This document shows positions 24,801 through 32,154 of a stretch of 32,431 nt of DNA, piece after piece. The translations under genes were made by a program, and so were the position numbers. Under the pieces are notes generated by a model. It made no database searches and had not been told where the DNA came from. It saw only the letters and a list, made by a program, of their open reading frames with translations. Origin of the DNA: Bacteroidota bacterium (lineage in GTDB: Bacteria > Bacteroidota > Ignavibacteria > Ignavibacteriales > Melioribacteraceae). Every line of letters begins with the position of its first letter. Positions within the stretch are counted from its first letter, which is position 1. The stretch spans positions 1-32,431 of the forward strand of contig JAEXOD010000051.1 of the NCBI GenBank assembly GCA_023447335.1, read 5' to 3'.

Positions 24801-25359
24801 GGTAAATAACAATGTTATTACAGTTAATTGGGAAACGGCAACCGAATTAAACAATAAGGGATTTTATTTAGAAAGGAGAAAAAACAACGATCCTAAAGAA
24901 TCTGAATTTAAAGAAATAGTATATATTGAAGGGAAAGGCAATTCAACGGAAATCAACAAATATTCATATACTGATAGAAACTTAACATCAGGTCAATATT
25001 CTTACAGATTAAAGCAAATCGATTTTGACGGAACAGCTAATTATTCATTTATCATTGAATCCGAAGTTCATGTTCCAAAAAATTTCGAACTTTCATATAA
25101 TTATCCAAACCCTTTTAATGCATCAACTAATATCGATTTCGCCATTCCGGGTGATTGTAACGTTTCTCTTATAGTTTATAACATATTAGGTGAACAAATC
25201 AGTTCTATCAATTTCGGCGAATTAAAAGCCGGATATTACAACCATAGATTTGATGCTTCTTTATATTCAAGCGGTGTTTATTTTTATACCATAATTGCTG
25301 AAGAAACAATAAACAACAATAAATTTACTAAAGTAAGAAAAATGCTTTTGTTAAAATAA
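18892..25359 (+). CDS. giant T9SS surface protein with three LVIVD propellers and eleven Ig-like domains
   Basis: This 2155-residue secreted protein has a signal peptide (1-23, ending LLAQ). Three LVIVD-repeat blocks lie at about 24-320, 981-1283 and 1661-1955, each with seven copies of a 42-residue repeat (YVAD..GLRIIDISNPxNPxxxGxY), so each should be a seven-bladed beta-propeller. Between them are seven (323-978) and four (1285-1660) Ig-like modules of 94 residues with the Kre9/Knh-like pattern PNGGE.W..G...I.W...IEYSTNNGSSW...Y.W.VPN....CKIKI. A FnIII-like domain (about 1959-2065, VELTSF..NNNVITVNWETATE) and a T9SS type A sorting domain (2066-2155, NYPNPFNAST, SGVYFYTI) close it. No catalytic site is seen. 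It is likely a long cell-surface adhesin or binding protein. It has its own promoter and a hairpin follows. Confidence 0.93.
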   Translation: MQKKLYFLLITILISISSSLLAQDNAQVLSTFNTDGLALNTYYSNNKVYVADNDKGIRIINVSNPANPVEIGYYIPPAQNLALNVTVSGNYAYVTTDNSGLRIVDISNPTSNMQEIGSISFSNYCSGVSVLGNYAYVTNNANGLKIIDISNPSNPQLVKTIPMANEANFVKVSGNYAYVTTNVQGLKIIDISNPAAASIIGSYPLPDESMGLDILGNYVYIANNLSGLRILDVSNPTNPQLKGTYNTNGQSFNVAVEGNYAYVADYDFGLRIINISNPTIPIEVGYYNTNGLTYGTSVKDGKAYVADYDFGMHIIQNTLYQSGTISLTQPNGGEYLNVGSTYNIKWISNGINNVRIEYSTNNGSSWNNIINSVSASTGNYNWVVPNITSNQCKIKVSSSIEPLINDVSDNPFRIYKLIINSPIAGQKLIAGKEFNILWESGGISNLKIKWSSNNGTIWSDITSTPAGLGSYKWTVPNNLSNQCLLKICDATNEDINLLSPVFEIVDYKLLTPNGGEAWQVNANYNITWNLSFNTTLKLEYSTNSGTSWLLIANNISSSSNSYSWLIPNTKSHTCLVKISDNSGLIDESDAVFSIIEPQQNIELTKPNGGETWQVGNTEEINWNSTNISNVKIEYSTNNGVNWITVTSSTPATTGKYNWLVPNTPSSQCKIKISNAANSSINDESYNVFSIVSQIQKSITVSSPNGGETWYIGSNNQISWTSTGVTAIKIEYSTNGGSSWISITNNINANLGTYNWTVPNSASLTCKIKITDINSPSVFDISNSNFIIAQPGQNLTLTSPNGGESWSIGSNYNITWQGANLNSVKLEYTTNNGSSWITITESSSGATGLYSWLIPNTPSQNCKVKIQDATDGDPFDISNATFTIPSSGKSITLNTPQSGEAWEVGSVHNITWVSSNVTSVTIDYSTDAGQSWNFIAGSVNASLGTYAWTIPNTQSLNCKVRLSATENFAIQSISQIFSIYSDSRRTTFLGNFNTQGNANNVSIKGKYAYVADMESGFHIIDISNPNNPTYISGYNTLGSANHVFINGNIAYVADNLSGLACFNISNPNSIQYLGGYNTDGEALHITFNPNNDSLLYLADGTAGIKIFNVKNPSNPILLGSLNTSGSSQSVKYFSSYLLVADGSGGYKNINISNPSSPYETSTWTINLTPKGLDTYNSGMYTYVFSANTVNGMELHALKWNAANPTYQGSLYLPQPANGIICDDYYAYVADGTAGVRIVSVQNINSFLENGHYDTPGETKGVAIKNNYIYLADGSNGLVIVKNNIYIDDTIILTSPTDNAYLRAGDNINITFQKSAMVEAVKIEYTTDNGQNWNVITEYTTSSNFNWTIPNINSSQCKIKVSNVINNNVNDVNSDPFTIYTPALTLTAPNGGEIFLNQSNININWVSTGISNIKIEYSIDNGSSWALITSNITANSGNYLWNIPNITSNQCKIKVTELNHSPALSDQSDNNFTINSPTLLIIKPNGGEWWYGGDTVKIEWFTNLLWLDIAYSIDNGNNWIDIDSNVKAFTGYYNWVVPELSSPNCLVKLSDAIDGIPSVQSANKFFIFQRAIKITQPIEGENWTVSTSHIIKWTNISQIINVKIEFSTDNGLNWTVLSQSTPASNGLFYWQTPSTPSPNCRIRISDVANPADSAGKKFIISGTLNYNTTLLSSYYDEGSYFDVFIKENYAYVANSHNSFKIFDISNNLNPIKLATFPLQSQGRGVLVKDNIAYISEYDMGLRIIDIQNNSNPVQIGYFNTPGYSMRTAIKDNYAFVADLTKGLRILNIQNVNSINEIASYTPTKWIISLDIKNDFAYLANYDGGLKVLNINNPLNPVEIGSLSNLGNTRDIKYYNNHVYIASDPLGLLIVNVENPDAPFLVNSLKFAQAALGIDLIYPYAYLACSDLGVQVVNIADINNIYLEAYYNTPSSASDIFVKTNIVYTADYQGGLQIFRNDLPGAIPVELTSFISQVNNNVITVNWETATELNNKGFYLERRKNNDPKESEFKEIVYIEGKGNSTEINKYSYTDRNLTSGQYSYRLKQIDFDGTANYSFIIESEVHVPKNFELSYNYPNPFNASTNIDFAIPGDCNVSLIVYNILGEQISSINFGELKAGYYNHRFDASLYSSGVYFYTIIAEETINNNKFTKVRKMLLLK
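18961..19851 (+). repeat. LVIVD propeller 1 (seven 42-residue repeats)
   Basis: The block encodes seven repeats around YVADNDKGIRIINVSNP. The last copy stops at YVADYDFGMHII without its final strand, while the block begins with an unpaired strand (VLSTFNTDGLALN). The two would close one ring in the velcro manner of beta-propellers. Confidence 0.85.
19859..21828 (+). repeat. seven tandem Ig-like modules
   Basis: Seven modules of about 94 residues are encoded here. Four of them keep the nucleotide core AACGGAGGAGAA almost unchanged, at 20428, 20710, 21001 and 21289 (spacings 282, 291 and 288 bases), which points to recent duplication or gene conversion. Confidence 0.85.
21829..22739 (+). repeat. 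LVIVD propeller 2 (seven repeats)
   Basis: Seven repeats, more divergent than in the first block, run from TTFLGNFNTQGNANN to YLADGSNGLVIVK. The fifth repeat has insertions (YTYVFSANTVNGMELHALKW). The same split first/last repeat is present, so the ring should close. Confidence 0.8.
22742..23869 (+). repeat. four tandem Ig-like modules
   Basis: Four 94-residue modules start with IILTSPTDNAYL, LTLTAPNGGEIF, LLIIKPNGGEWW and IKITQPIEGENW. They are more divergent from each other than the first seven. Confidence 0.8.
23870..24755 (+). repeat. LVIVD propeller 3 (seven repeats)
   Basis: Seven repeats run from TTLLSSYYDEGSYFD to YTADYQGGLQIF, again with a split first/last repeat. They precede the FnIII-like and sorting domains. 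Confidence 0.82.
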
Positions 25360-25399
25360 AATATTTTCCTCAAAAAATATTTAGATATTAAACTTTAAG

Positions 25400-25449
25400 A
25401 TAACTTATCCCCCATTTTATTATTAAACTAATATTTGGGGATAAGTTAT
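25400..25449 (+). terminator. hairpin after the three-propeller gene
   Basis: A perfect 13-bp inverted repeat, ATAACTTATCCCC (25400-25412) and GGGGATAAGTTAT (25437-25449), has a 24-base A/T-rich loop. Only a short T stretch follows. The stem core TATCCCC/GGGGATA is nearly the same as in the hairpin at 4368. Confidence 0.6.
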
Positions 25450-25509
25450 TAAAATTATCCTCTCAAAAACACGGTTAATGTGATATAGCTCATATTACCT
25501 AAATTTATT

Positions 25510-25538
25510 TTGTTACTTAATTTCCAACACTTTATATT
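25510..25538 (+). promoter_or_regulatory. promoter of the beta-helix protein
   Basis: TTGTTA (25510-25515) and TATATT (25533-25538) are exactly 17 bases apart. Transcription would start near 25545, about 25 bases before the ATG at 25570 with its AAGGA site. Confidence 0.65.
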
Positions 25539-25569
25539 TGCATATAACATAAATGAATTAAAGGACAAA

Positions 25570-28500
25570 ATGAGAAAATTATCTTTTTTACTGCTGTTAT
25601 TAACAAGCATTATTAACGGTCAAACAAATATTAATGCAGGTAAAGTATCCGGATTATGGGTTCCAAACCACTCTCCTTATATAATCTTGGGAGATATTCA
25701 AATCGATAGCACAAAACAATTACGAATTGAACCCGGAGTTGAAGTTAGATTTAACGGAAATTACAAACTTACTGTATTCGGAAGATTATTAGTTGAAGGC
25801 ACTATTACTGATTCAGTGAAATTTACTGCAGCCGATACTTCAATAGGCTGGGGGGGAATTAGATTTATTGATACCGATAATAATTTGTTGGATTCGTCAA
25901 AAATTATGTTTGCTTCATTTTCTAATGGTAAAACAAAAACCGGCTCAGATGAAGAAAAATCCGGCGGTGCTATTCATATAAAGAATTCTTCAAAGTTAGG
26001 AATATATAATTCATATTTTTATAAAAACGCATCATTTGCTGCACAGCCTTATGGTGGAGGTGCAATTTTTATATATAATTCAAATTGCATTGTGCACAAT
26101 TGTAACTTTTTTGAAAATCAAGCAATAAACGGCAACGGAGGATCTTTGTTTATTTATAGCTCCGGAGTTAATCTAAGAAATTCTTCCTTTAATAATAATT
26201 ATGCAAAAGGATGGGGTGGTGCTATCTTACTTAAAGATAACAAAGGGAACTTGTTAAGATATCTAACTATAAAAGGAAATTCGGCAAACAACGGCGGTGG
26301 CATCTATATAGATAAGACATTATTACAAGATGAGATTTTTGATATTTCTTTAGTTGATTTATTAGAAAACCATGCGAAAAATTGGGGCGGCGGTATATTT
26401 TTAGAAGCAAAAGTAAATCCCGAATTACCACTTAGAAACATCCGAATATCCCAAAATACAGCGGATAGAAACGGAAGTGCTATTGCAGCATTTAAAGAAG
26501 TAGTTTTCCAAAATTGTATTATAGACCATAACAATCAAGGTAATTCGACTTATTCGGTCAGCCCCATTTATATTATGCCGATACGAATGAATCTAATAAA
26601 TTGTGTAATTGCAGATAATACCGGAAATACAGTTATAAAAACATACGGTGAAGAAGGCGAGTTTGGCAATGTTTATATAACAAACTCAATTATTTGGCAT
26701 AACGAAAACGGTATTGATGCACCAAATAACGAAGGTTTCGTTTATGCGGCATATTCTACCATACAATACCCTTGGGATGGTTTTACAATGGGACAAGGCG
26801 TTAATCATAAAGATCCCGAATTTAAAAACCATTCAAACGGCAACTATCATCTATCAAATAACTCTCCTGCGATAGATAAAGGCAGTCCTGAAGCAATTTT
26901 TAATGACTACATATTAAATCCACTTGCCGGCTTAGGAACAGTTAGAAATGACTTAGGTGCTTACGGCGGTAGATTAAATGCTTGGAGAGATAGTCCGGTT
27001 GCTAATTTTATTGCATACAACAGACACGGAGAAGCTCCTTTAACAGTTCAATTTAAAGAACTTTCTCTTAATAATCCTTTAGAATTTGCGTGGGATTTTG
27101 AGAATGACGGAATTTATGATTCCTATGAAATGAATCCGACTTATACTTATGATACCCCGGGTATTTATTCTGTTACGCTAAAAGTAAATAGTTTTGAATT
27201 TATTGATACAATAACGTTTCGTGATTATGTAGTTGTAAGAGACAACGGTCTATCCGGTGCTGTCTCGGGAATTTGGGATTTGGATACTATGCGAATTTTG
27301 GGCGATATTTATATCCCCGAAGATTCAACATTAATTATTAGACCGGGCACAAATGTATATTTTAGCGGGAATTACAAATTTAATGTATACGGAACTCTTT
27401 TAGCAGAAGGAGCTGAAGATAATAGAATATTTTTCTTTTCCGATTCCTTGAGTGAAACAAATACCTACCCATATTATATTGGACAGTGGGGAGGTATTAA
27501 TTTCTTAAATACCCAAACAAACAACCAAATCCCTTCTTTATTAAAAAACTGTTCTATAAGATATGGATTTGAAACATGGATTGACGAACTCTCCAATATA
27601 CTTGGCGGAGGGATTCTTTTATATAAATCAAAAATAGTTTTAGAAAATGTAACTATTGATAATTGTTATGCTAACCAAGGCGGCGGAATCTATCTAAATG
27701 AATCAATTCTAGCTGCAAATAATTTAACAGTAAAAGATATCAGAGCAATTAACGGTATCTATTCATTTAACAGCAAGCTAAATATTCGTAATTCATTGTT
27801 TAGAAAAAATGTTGGTTGCGGTATTTATGCCGAAAACGGAAATGTTTATATAGCTAATTCTGTTCTTGATAGTAATTATAGCCAATATGGTAACGGAAGC
27901 GGATTATATGCATCAGGTTCATCGGTTTATATATTAGATTCCGAATTTAATTATAACCATAGCGGAAACGCAGCGGGTGGCGGATTGAGCATTATTTCTG
28001 CACCTGAAGCAATTTTGGAAAAGGTCAAGGTAAAACATAATTATACATCTAGTGAAGGAGGCGGTATTAACTTCACGGGTACAAGTCCGAAACTAACGAA
28101 TCTTGAAGTTGCTTTCAATTCAGCAGATTATACCGGCGGCGGAATTAATTTTGGCAACACCGGAAACGGTCAGATTCACAGATATGCAGATATTGATAAC
28201 TGTCTTATTTATAAGAACATCACAAGAAACACCTACGGAACCGGAGCAGGAATTACTTTAGGTATGAACTGCCATGCAAATATTACAAATACTACATTTA
28301 CAGAAAATACTTCTAAAGATTTTGCAGCTATCGGAAATGCATGGGGTACCGGAATTGCTAATGTAAAGAACAGCATTATTTTTAATAACGGTACAAATTA
28401 CGATATACAAGTTCAAGGTGATTATTCTAAGTATTCATATTCCTTAATGCAAGGATTTTATAGCGGTATGGATACTTCTACAACTAACTTAAACAATTAT

Positions 28501-30096
28501 GATCCGGTTTTTATTAATAGTGCTGAAAACAATTATCACTTAACTAATATTGCATGCGGAGGTTTTGTTAATTCTCCGGCAATAGATACCGGTGACCCTA
28601 CGATTAGTGATTTAGTGTTAGACTGTTCTGCGGGGCTTGGTGCATATCGTTCGGATATGGGAGCTTTCGGCGGTGCAAACAATAGATGGGTTAATACTTT
28701 GATGCCTGAATGTTACTATGCCGGAGCTGTATCGGGTATTTGGGACTGCAACGAAATTATTATTGAAGGAGACATTTTTATACCGGAAGGCGATACATTA
28801 ACAATTAATCCGGGTGCAAATATCACTTTTAACGGTAATCATAAATTTGAAGTTTTCGGAGTATTAAATGCAATAGGTACCGAAACGGACACAATTACAT
28901 TTACCGGAGACGAAGAATTTGGATGGGGTGGAATTATCTTCAAAAATCTTGATTCTACAAACACCGGTGAATCAACTCTTAAATATTGCAAATTTGAAAA
29001 CGGCAACGCAATATATAGAAATAACGGTATCAAGAACGGAGGAGCTTTGTATATTATATCTTCTTCAAATTTAACAATTGAAGAATGTTATTTCTCTTAT
29101 TGTAAAGCTAATTTAGGAGGAGCCGTATATGTAGTTAATTCCTCTCCTAAAATTAAATTCAATAGATTTGAAAACAACACTGCTTTAGGTGCCGGCGGTG
29201 CTATCTATTTAGATCACTTTAATGAACCGTTACATAGACTGGAATTTTTTAATAATACAGCAAATAACGGCGGAGCTATGTTTTTGTCATACTCTTCACC
29301 ACAAATAACAAATGTTTTAGCTTATGAAAATAAATCATTAAATTCAGCGGCATTTGCATTCTTGTTTAATTCGTCACCTTATATTATTAACTTAACATCT
29401 GTAAAAAATATAAGCAACAACAACAGCGGCGGAAGCTTTAGCTTAATGTATAATTCAAATCCCGACTTATTGAATAGTATTCTTTATCACAATTCACCGG
29501 TTGACGTATATATTAATGACGGTTTATTTAATGCAAAATTCTCTCTTCTTGAAAACGGAAGTTCACAACCTTATTTTGGTGAAGGCTGTTTAGACACTAA
29601 TCCGGAATTTAGAAGTTTAGATAACGATGACTACCACTTAAAATATGTTTTATGCGGAAGTACTTATAATTCCCCCGCTATTGATGCAGGATATGCTCAC
29701 CCTTCTTTCTTTGATACTTACTTAGATTGTACTGCAGGGTTGGGAACAATTCGTGTGGACATGGGATACTACGGAGGAAGATATTATAAAGAAGCAGTTG
29801 ATGTAGAAACTGAAGAAACGGTTAATTTACCTAAAGAATATGCTTTGGAACAAAATTATCCCAATCCGTTTAATCCTTCTACAACAATTTCATTCAGTTT
29901 ACCTTTCAAGTCTTCTGTAAATTTAACAATTTACGATATTTTGGGTAAACAAGTAGAAACTTTGATTAACGAAGAGATGAACGCAGGCAAATATGTTAAA
30001 ATATGGAATGCAAATAAATATGCAAGCGGAGTATATTTTTACAAACTTAGTGCAGGCAAATTCAATGTAACAAAGAAAATGCTTTTAATTAAATAG
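25570..30096 (+). CDS. T9SS surface protein with three beta-helix modules and a PKD domain
   Basis: I choose the ATG at 25570 (1508 residues). It has AAGGA 4 bases upstream and gives a standard signal peptide (MRKLSFLLLLLTSIINGQ). An earlier in-frame ATG at 25510 lies inside the promoter. Three modules, at about 21-470, 560-1040 and 1047-1407, each open with GAVSGIWD...ILGDIYIP...L.I.PG..V.F.GNYKF.V.GTL.AEG. Each continues as right-handed beta-helix coils of the GGAI/GGGI..S.....N..F..N type, and each ends with NYHL...SPAID.G...AGLG..R.DMGAYGG. A PKD domain (about 477-556, FAWDFENDGIYDSYEMNPTYTY) follows module 1. A T9SS type A sorting domain (about 1420-1508) ends it. Beta-helices of this kind bind or cut polysaccharide or serve as adhesins; no lyase residues are identified. 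Confidence 0.92.
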   Translation: MRKLSFLLLLLTSIINGQTNINAGKVSGLWVPNHSPYIILGDIQIDSTKQLRIEPGVEVRFNGNYKLTVFGRLLVEGTITDSVKFTAADTSIGWGGIRFIDTDNNLLDSSKIMFASFSNGKTKTGSDEEKSGGAIHIKNSSKLGIYNSYFYKNASFAAQPYGGGAIFIYNSNCIVHNCNFFENQAINGNGGSLFIYSSGVNLRNSSFNNNYAKGWGGAILLKDNKGNLLRYLTIKGNSANNGGGIYIDKTLLQDEIFDISLVDLLENHAKNWGGGIFLEAKVNPELPLRNIRISQNTADRNGSAIAAFKEVVFQNCIIDHNNQGNSTYSVSPIYIMPIRMNLINCVIADNTGNTVIKTYGEEGEFGNVYITNSIIWHNENGIDAPNNEGFVYAAYSTIQYPWDGFTMGQGVNHKDPEFKNHSNGNYHLSNNSPAIDKGSPEAIFNDYILNPLAGLGTVRNDLGAYGGRLNAWRDSPVANFIAYNRHGEAPLTVQFKELSLNNPLEFAWDFENDGIYDSYEMNPTYTYDTPGIYSVTLKVNSFEFIDTITFRDYVVVRDNGLSGAVSGIWDLDTMRILGDIYIPEDSTLIIRPGTNVYFSGNYKFNVYGTLLAEGAEDNRIFFFSDSLSETNTYPYYIGQWGGINFLNTQTNNQIPSLLKNCSIRYGFETWIDELSNILGGGILLYKSKIVLENVTIDNCYANQGGGIYLNESILAANNLTVKDIRAINGIYSFNSKLNIRNSLFRKNVGCGIYAENGNVYIANSVLDSNYSQYGNGSGLYASGSSVYILDSEFNYNHSGNAAGGGLSIISAPEAILEKVKVKHNYTSSEGGGINFTGTSPKLTNLEVAFNSADYTGGGINFGNTGNGQIHRYADIDNCLIYKNITRNTYGTGAGITLGMNCHANITNTTFTENTSKDFAAIGNAWGTGIANVKNSIIFNNGTNYDIQVQGDYSKYSYSLMQGFYSGMDTSTTNLNNYDPVFINSAENNYHLTNIACGGFVNSPAIDTGDPTISDLVLDCSAGLGAYRSDMGAFGGANNRWVNTLMPECYYAGAVSGIWDCNEIIIEGDIFIPEGDTLTINPGANITFNGNHKFEVFGVLNAIGTETDTITFTGDEEFGWGGIIFKNLDSTNTGESTLKYCKFENGNAIYRNNGIKNGGALYIISSSNLTIEECYFSYCKANLGGAVYVVNSSPKIKFNRFENNTALGAGGAIYLDHFNEPLHRLEFFNNTANNGGAMFLSYSSPQITNVLAYENKSLNSAAFAFLFNSSPYIINLTSVKNISNNNSGGSFSLMYNSNPDLLNSILYHNSPVDVYINDGLFNAKFSLLENGSSQPYFGEGCLDTNPEFRSLDNDDYHLKYVLCGSTYNSPAIDAGYAHPSFFDTYLDCTAGLGTIRVDMGYYGGRYYKEAVDVETEETVNLPKEYALEQNYPNPFNPSTTISFSLPFKSSVNLTIYDILGKQVETLINEEMNAGKYVKIWNANKYASGVYFYKLSAGKFNVTKKMLLIK

Positions 30097-30134
30097 AGTA
30101 AAACCTAATTTCAAAATTTATTTCCAAATGTTAC

Positions 30135-30159
30135 AAGGCGTCTTTTTGACGCCTTTTTT
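30135..30159 (+). terminator. terminator of the beta-helix gene
   Basis: AAGGCGTC (30135-30142) and GACGCCTT (30148-30155) form a perfect 8-bp stem with a TTTTT loop, followed by a T-run. This is a textbook intrinsic terminator 38 bases after the stop codon. Confidence 0.93.
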
Positions 30160-30208
30160 ATTTATTATATTTTCAATAAATCAAATAATTTCAACAACTG
30201 TTAAATAT

Positions 30209-30237
30209 TTGAGATTTTAATTAAAAGTCCCTATTTT
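30209..30237 (+). promoter_or_regulatory. promoter of the 603-residue secreted protein
   Basis: TTGAGA (30209-30214) and TATTTT (30232-30237) are exactly 17 bases apart, 28 bases before the ATG. Confidence 0.5.
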
Positions 30238-30265
30238 TAATAAAACAACTTTTTTAAGGTGAGGT

Positions 30266-32077
30266 ATGAAAAGGCTGCAAGTTGCGGTTTGGTTGATTTT
30301 TTTTGGTATATTTGTTTTTAATTTTGCTTTTGCACAGAATAGTAGTAAAGGTATGGGACATTATCTTCCTTTATCAAAGGGGAATGCATGGAAATATTTA
30401 AAAAGTAGTTCTTATTCTAATCCACCCGGAGGAGGAAATACAATTATTGGAATCAGTATCCCTGATACATTAATAGTTGGAAAATACATTTACTATAAAT
30501 ACGATAACATTTGGTTAAGATATGAAGGAGAAACCGATAAGGTTTATTATTTAGATGCAGCAAATAATGAATTATTATATCTTGATTTCTCAATACCCGA
30601 TAGTATTTCATATCCATGTTATTTTGGCAACGTAACTGCCATAAGCAAGCAGATTAAAATCGGAGATGAATATTATAATGCAAAGGGCTACTATTTAAGG
30701 ACTATGGGTATTAAAGCAGTAACATATACAGAATGTTATTTTGTACGAAATTTTGGGATGGTATATGACGATAGATATGGCTCGGGACCAATGGCTTCTT
30801 ATTTTAGCGTAGAAACAAAGCTGATAGAATTCCACAGTACAAATTTAAATCTAGCTAATTCTTATTATACCCCTGCAAAACCAAGCATTGAATTAAAAAA
30901 TTTAAATATTGTGTTAAATTCTTATTTATTTATCAAAGCATTTATAAATCATGTTTATTCTTTTCTTAGCAGCAGTACTTATAGCGGAACAACCTTCATA
31001 AAATCTGCAAGTGTGGAATATTTTTATTATAACGGAATTGACACATTGAATTCCGGTAGTATAAATTTAGGCAGAGTTAATGAAAAGAATTTTCAAGCAA
31101 ACCTAATACTTAATTATCCCCTTTTTAATTTGGGGTATAAATTATATTATAGAATAAAAGCCGTAGATAATAGTTTCGTTCATCATACTGTATATTTACC
31201 AACTAACGGATATGCCGTTTTTAATAATAACTTGGTAACTAATCCCCTATTTCAATATTATCCATTAAATAATTCGAACAAATACGTTTATAAAGTTGAA
31301 GAGATTAATAACAACGGTGGGGTCATAAACCAACTAAATAATAAATATGTTTATTTTATAAACGATACTACTATTGCAGACAAGAAATATTTTAGATTTT
31401 ATAGTAATAACAATTTAACATACGAAAGATATGATTCTGTTTCAAGTAATATTGTAACTCCGATTTTTAACAATAACTACACTATTAATGAATTACCTAC
31501 ACAATTTTTATGGGGTAGATTGGCAGACACTGCTTCTATTTTTTTCAACGGAGCATTATCACTATATAAATGCGGAGAAGTGAAATTGAAAAAAGTATTT
31601 AATGTAGATTCAACATATTATAAAATATTTACAAACCCAAATACTTCAGAAAACTTTACTTTAGCTAATAATTTTGGTAAAATCGAATCAATTTATTTTG
31701 AAAACAATAAAAAAATAAGAGAAACATTAATAGCTGCAAAAATAAATAATTCATTGTTTGGTGATAGTTCATTATTTGTAGATGTTGAAGAAAATAAACA
31801 AGATGTTTCAGAAATTAAGTTTGAGCTATACCAAAATTACCCAAATCCGTTTAATCCTAGTACTTCAATTAGTTTTTCGATACCTGAAAACGGAGCAGTA
31901 ACTTTAAAGATTTATGATATTTTGGGAAAAGAGATTTCAACATTAATTGACGAAGAATTGCAAGCAGGCAATTTTACAAAACATTGGGATGCAAATAATT
32001 TAAGTAGCGGAGTTTATTTTTATAAACTTATCACCCAAAAATTCGTAAAGGCGAAAAAAATGATTTTATTAAAATAG
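30266..32077 (+). CDS. T9SS-exported protein of unknown function
   Basis: This 603-residue secreted protein has a signal peptide (1-24, ending FAFAQ) and a ribosome site AAGGTGAGG before the ATG. The N-terminal part begins YLPLSKGNAWKYL, a stretch that recurs in uncharacterised secreted proteins of this bacterial group. The middle (about 45-515) is beta-rich, with many Tyr and Asn residues and repeated YYKYDN- or KYFRFYSNNN-like strands, but I recognise no domain. The last 87 residues are a T9SS type A sorting domain (NYPNPFNPSTSISF, YDILGKEISTL, SGVYFYKL, KKMILLK). That domain is close to the one of the upstream beta-helix protein, so both should use the same export and attachment route. Confidence 0.85.
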   Translation: MKRLQVAVWLIFFGIFVFNFAFAQNSSKGMGHYLPLSKGNAWKYLKSSSYSNPPGGGNTIIGISIPDTLIVGKYIYYKYDNIWLRYEGETDKVYYLDAANNELLYLDFSIPDSISYPCYFGNVTAISKQIKIGDEYYNAKGYYLRTMGIKAVTYTECYFVRNFGMVYDDRYGSGPMASYFSVETKLIEFHSTNLNLANSYYTPAKPSIELKNLNIVLNSYLFIKAFINHVYSFLSSSTYSGTTFIKSASVEYFYYNGIDTLNSGSINLGRVNEKNFQANLILNYPLFNLGYKLYYRIKAVDNSFVHHTVYLPTNGYAVFNNNLVTNPLFQYYPLNNSNKYVYKVEEINNNGGVINQLNNKYVYFINDTTIADKKYFRFYSNNNLTYERYDSVSSNIVTPIFNNNYTINELPTQFLWGRLADTASIFFNGALSLYKCGEVKLKKVFNVDSTYYKIFTNPNTSENFTLANNFGKIESIYFENNKKIRETLIAAKINNSLFGDSSLFVDVEENKQDVSEIKFELYQNYPNPFNPSTSISFSIPENGAVTLKIYDILGKEISTLIDEELQAGNFTKHWDANNLSSGVYFYKLITQKFVKAKKMILLK

Positions 32078-32096
32078 TTTCAAATGACAATACAAA

Positions 32097-32125
32097 TTGT
32101 TAGTTATTAAAATAATTAGTATAAC
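32097..32125 (+). promoter_or_regulatory. promoter of the last, partial gene
   Basis: TTGTTA (32097-32102) and TATAAC (32120-32125) are exactly 17 bases apart. The ATG at 32155 lies 29 bases further on. Confidence 0.5.
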
Positions 32126-32154
32126 AATGAACAAAAAAATGATTAAATATTATT

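Noticed and set aside
25510..25569. Upstream ATG giving 20 extra residues on the beta-helix protein
   Set aside because: It lies on the -35 of the promoter and disrupts the signal peptide; the ATG at 25570 has AAGGA at the right distance.
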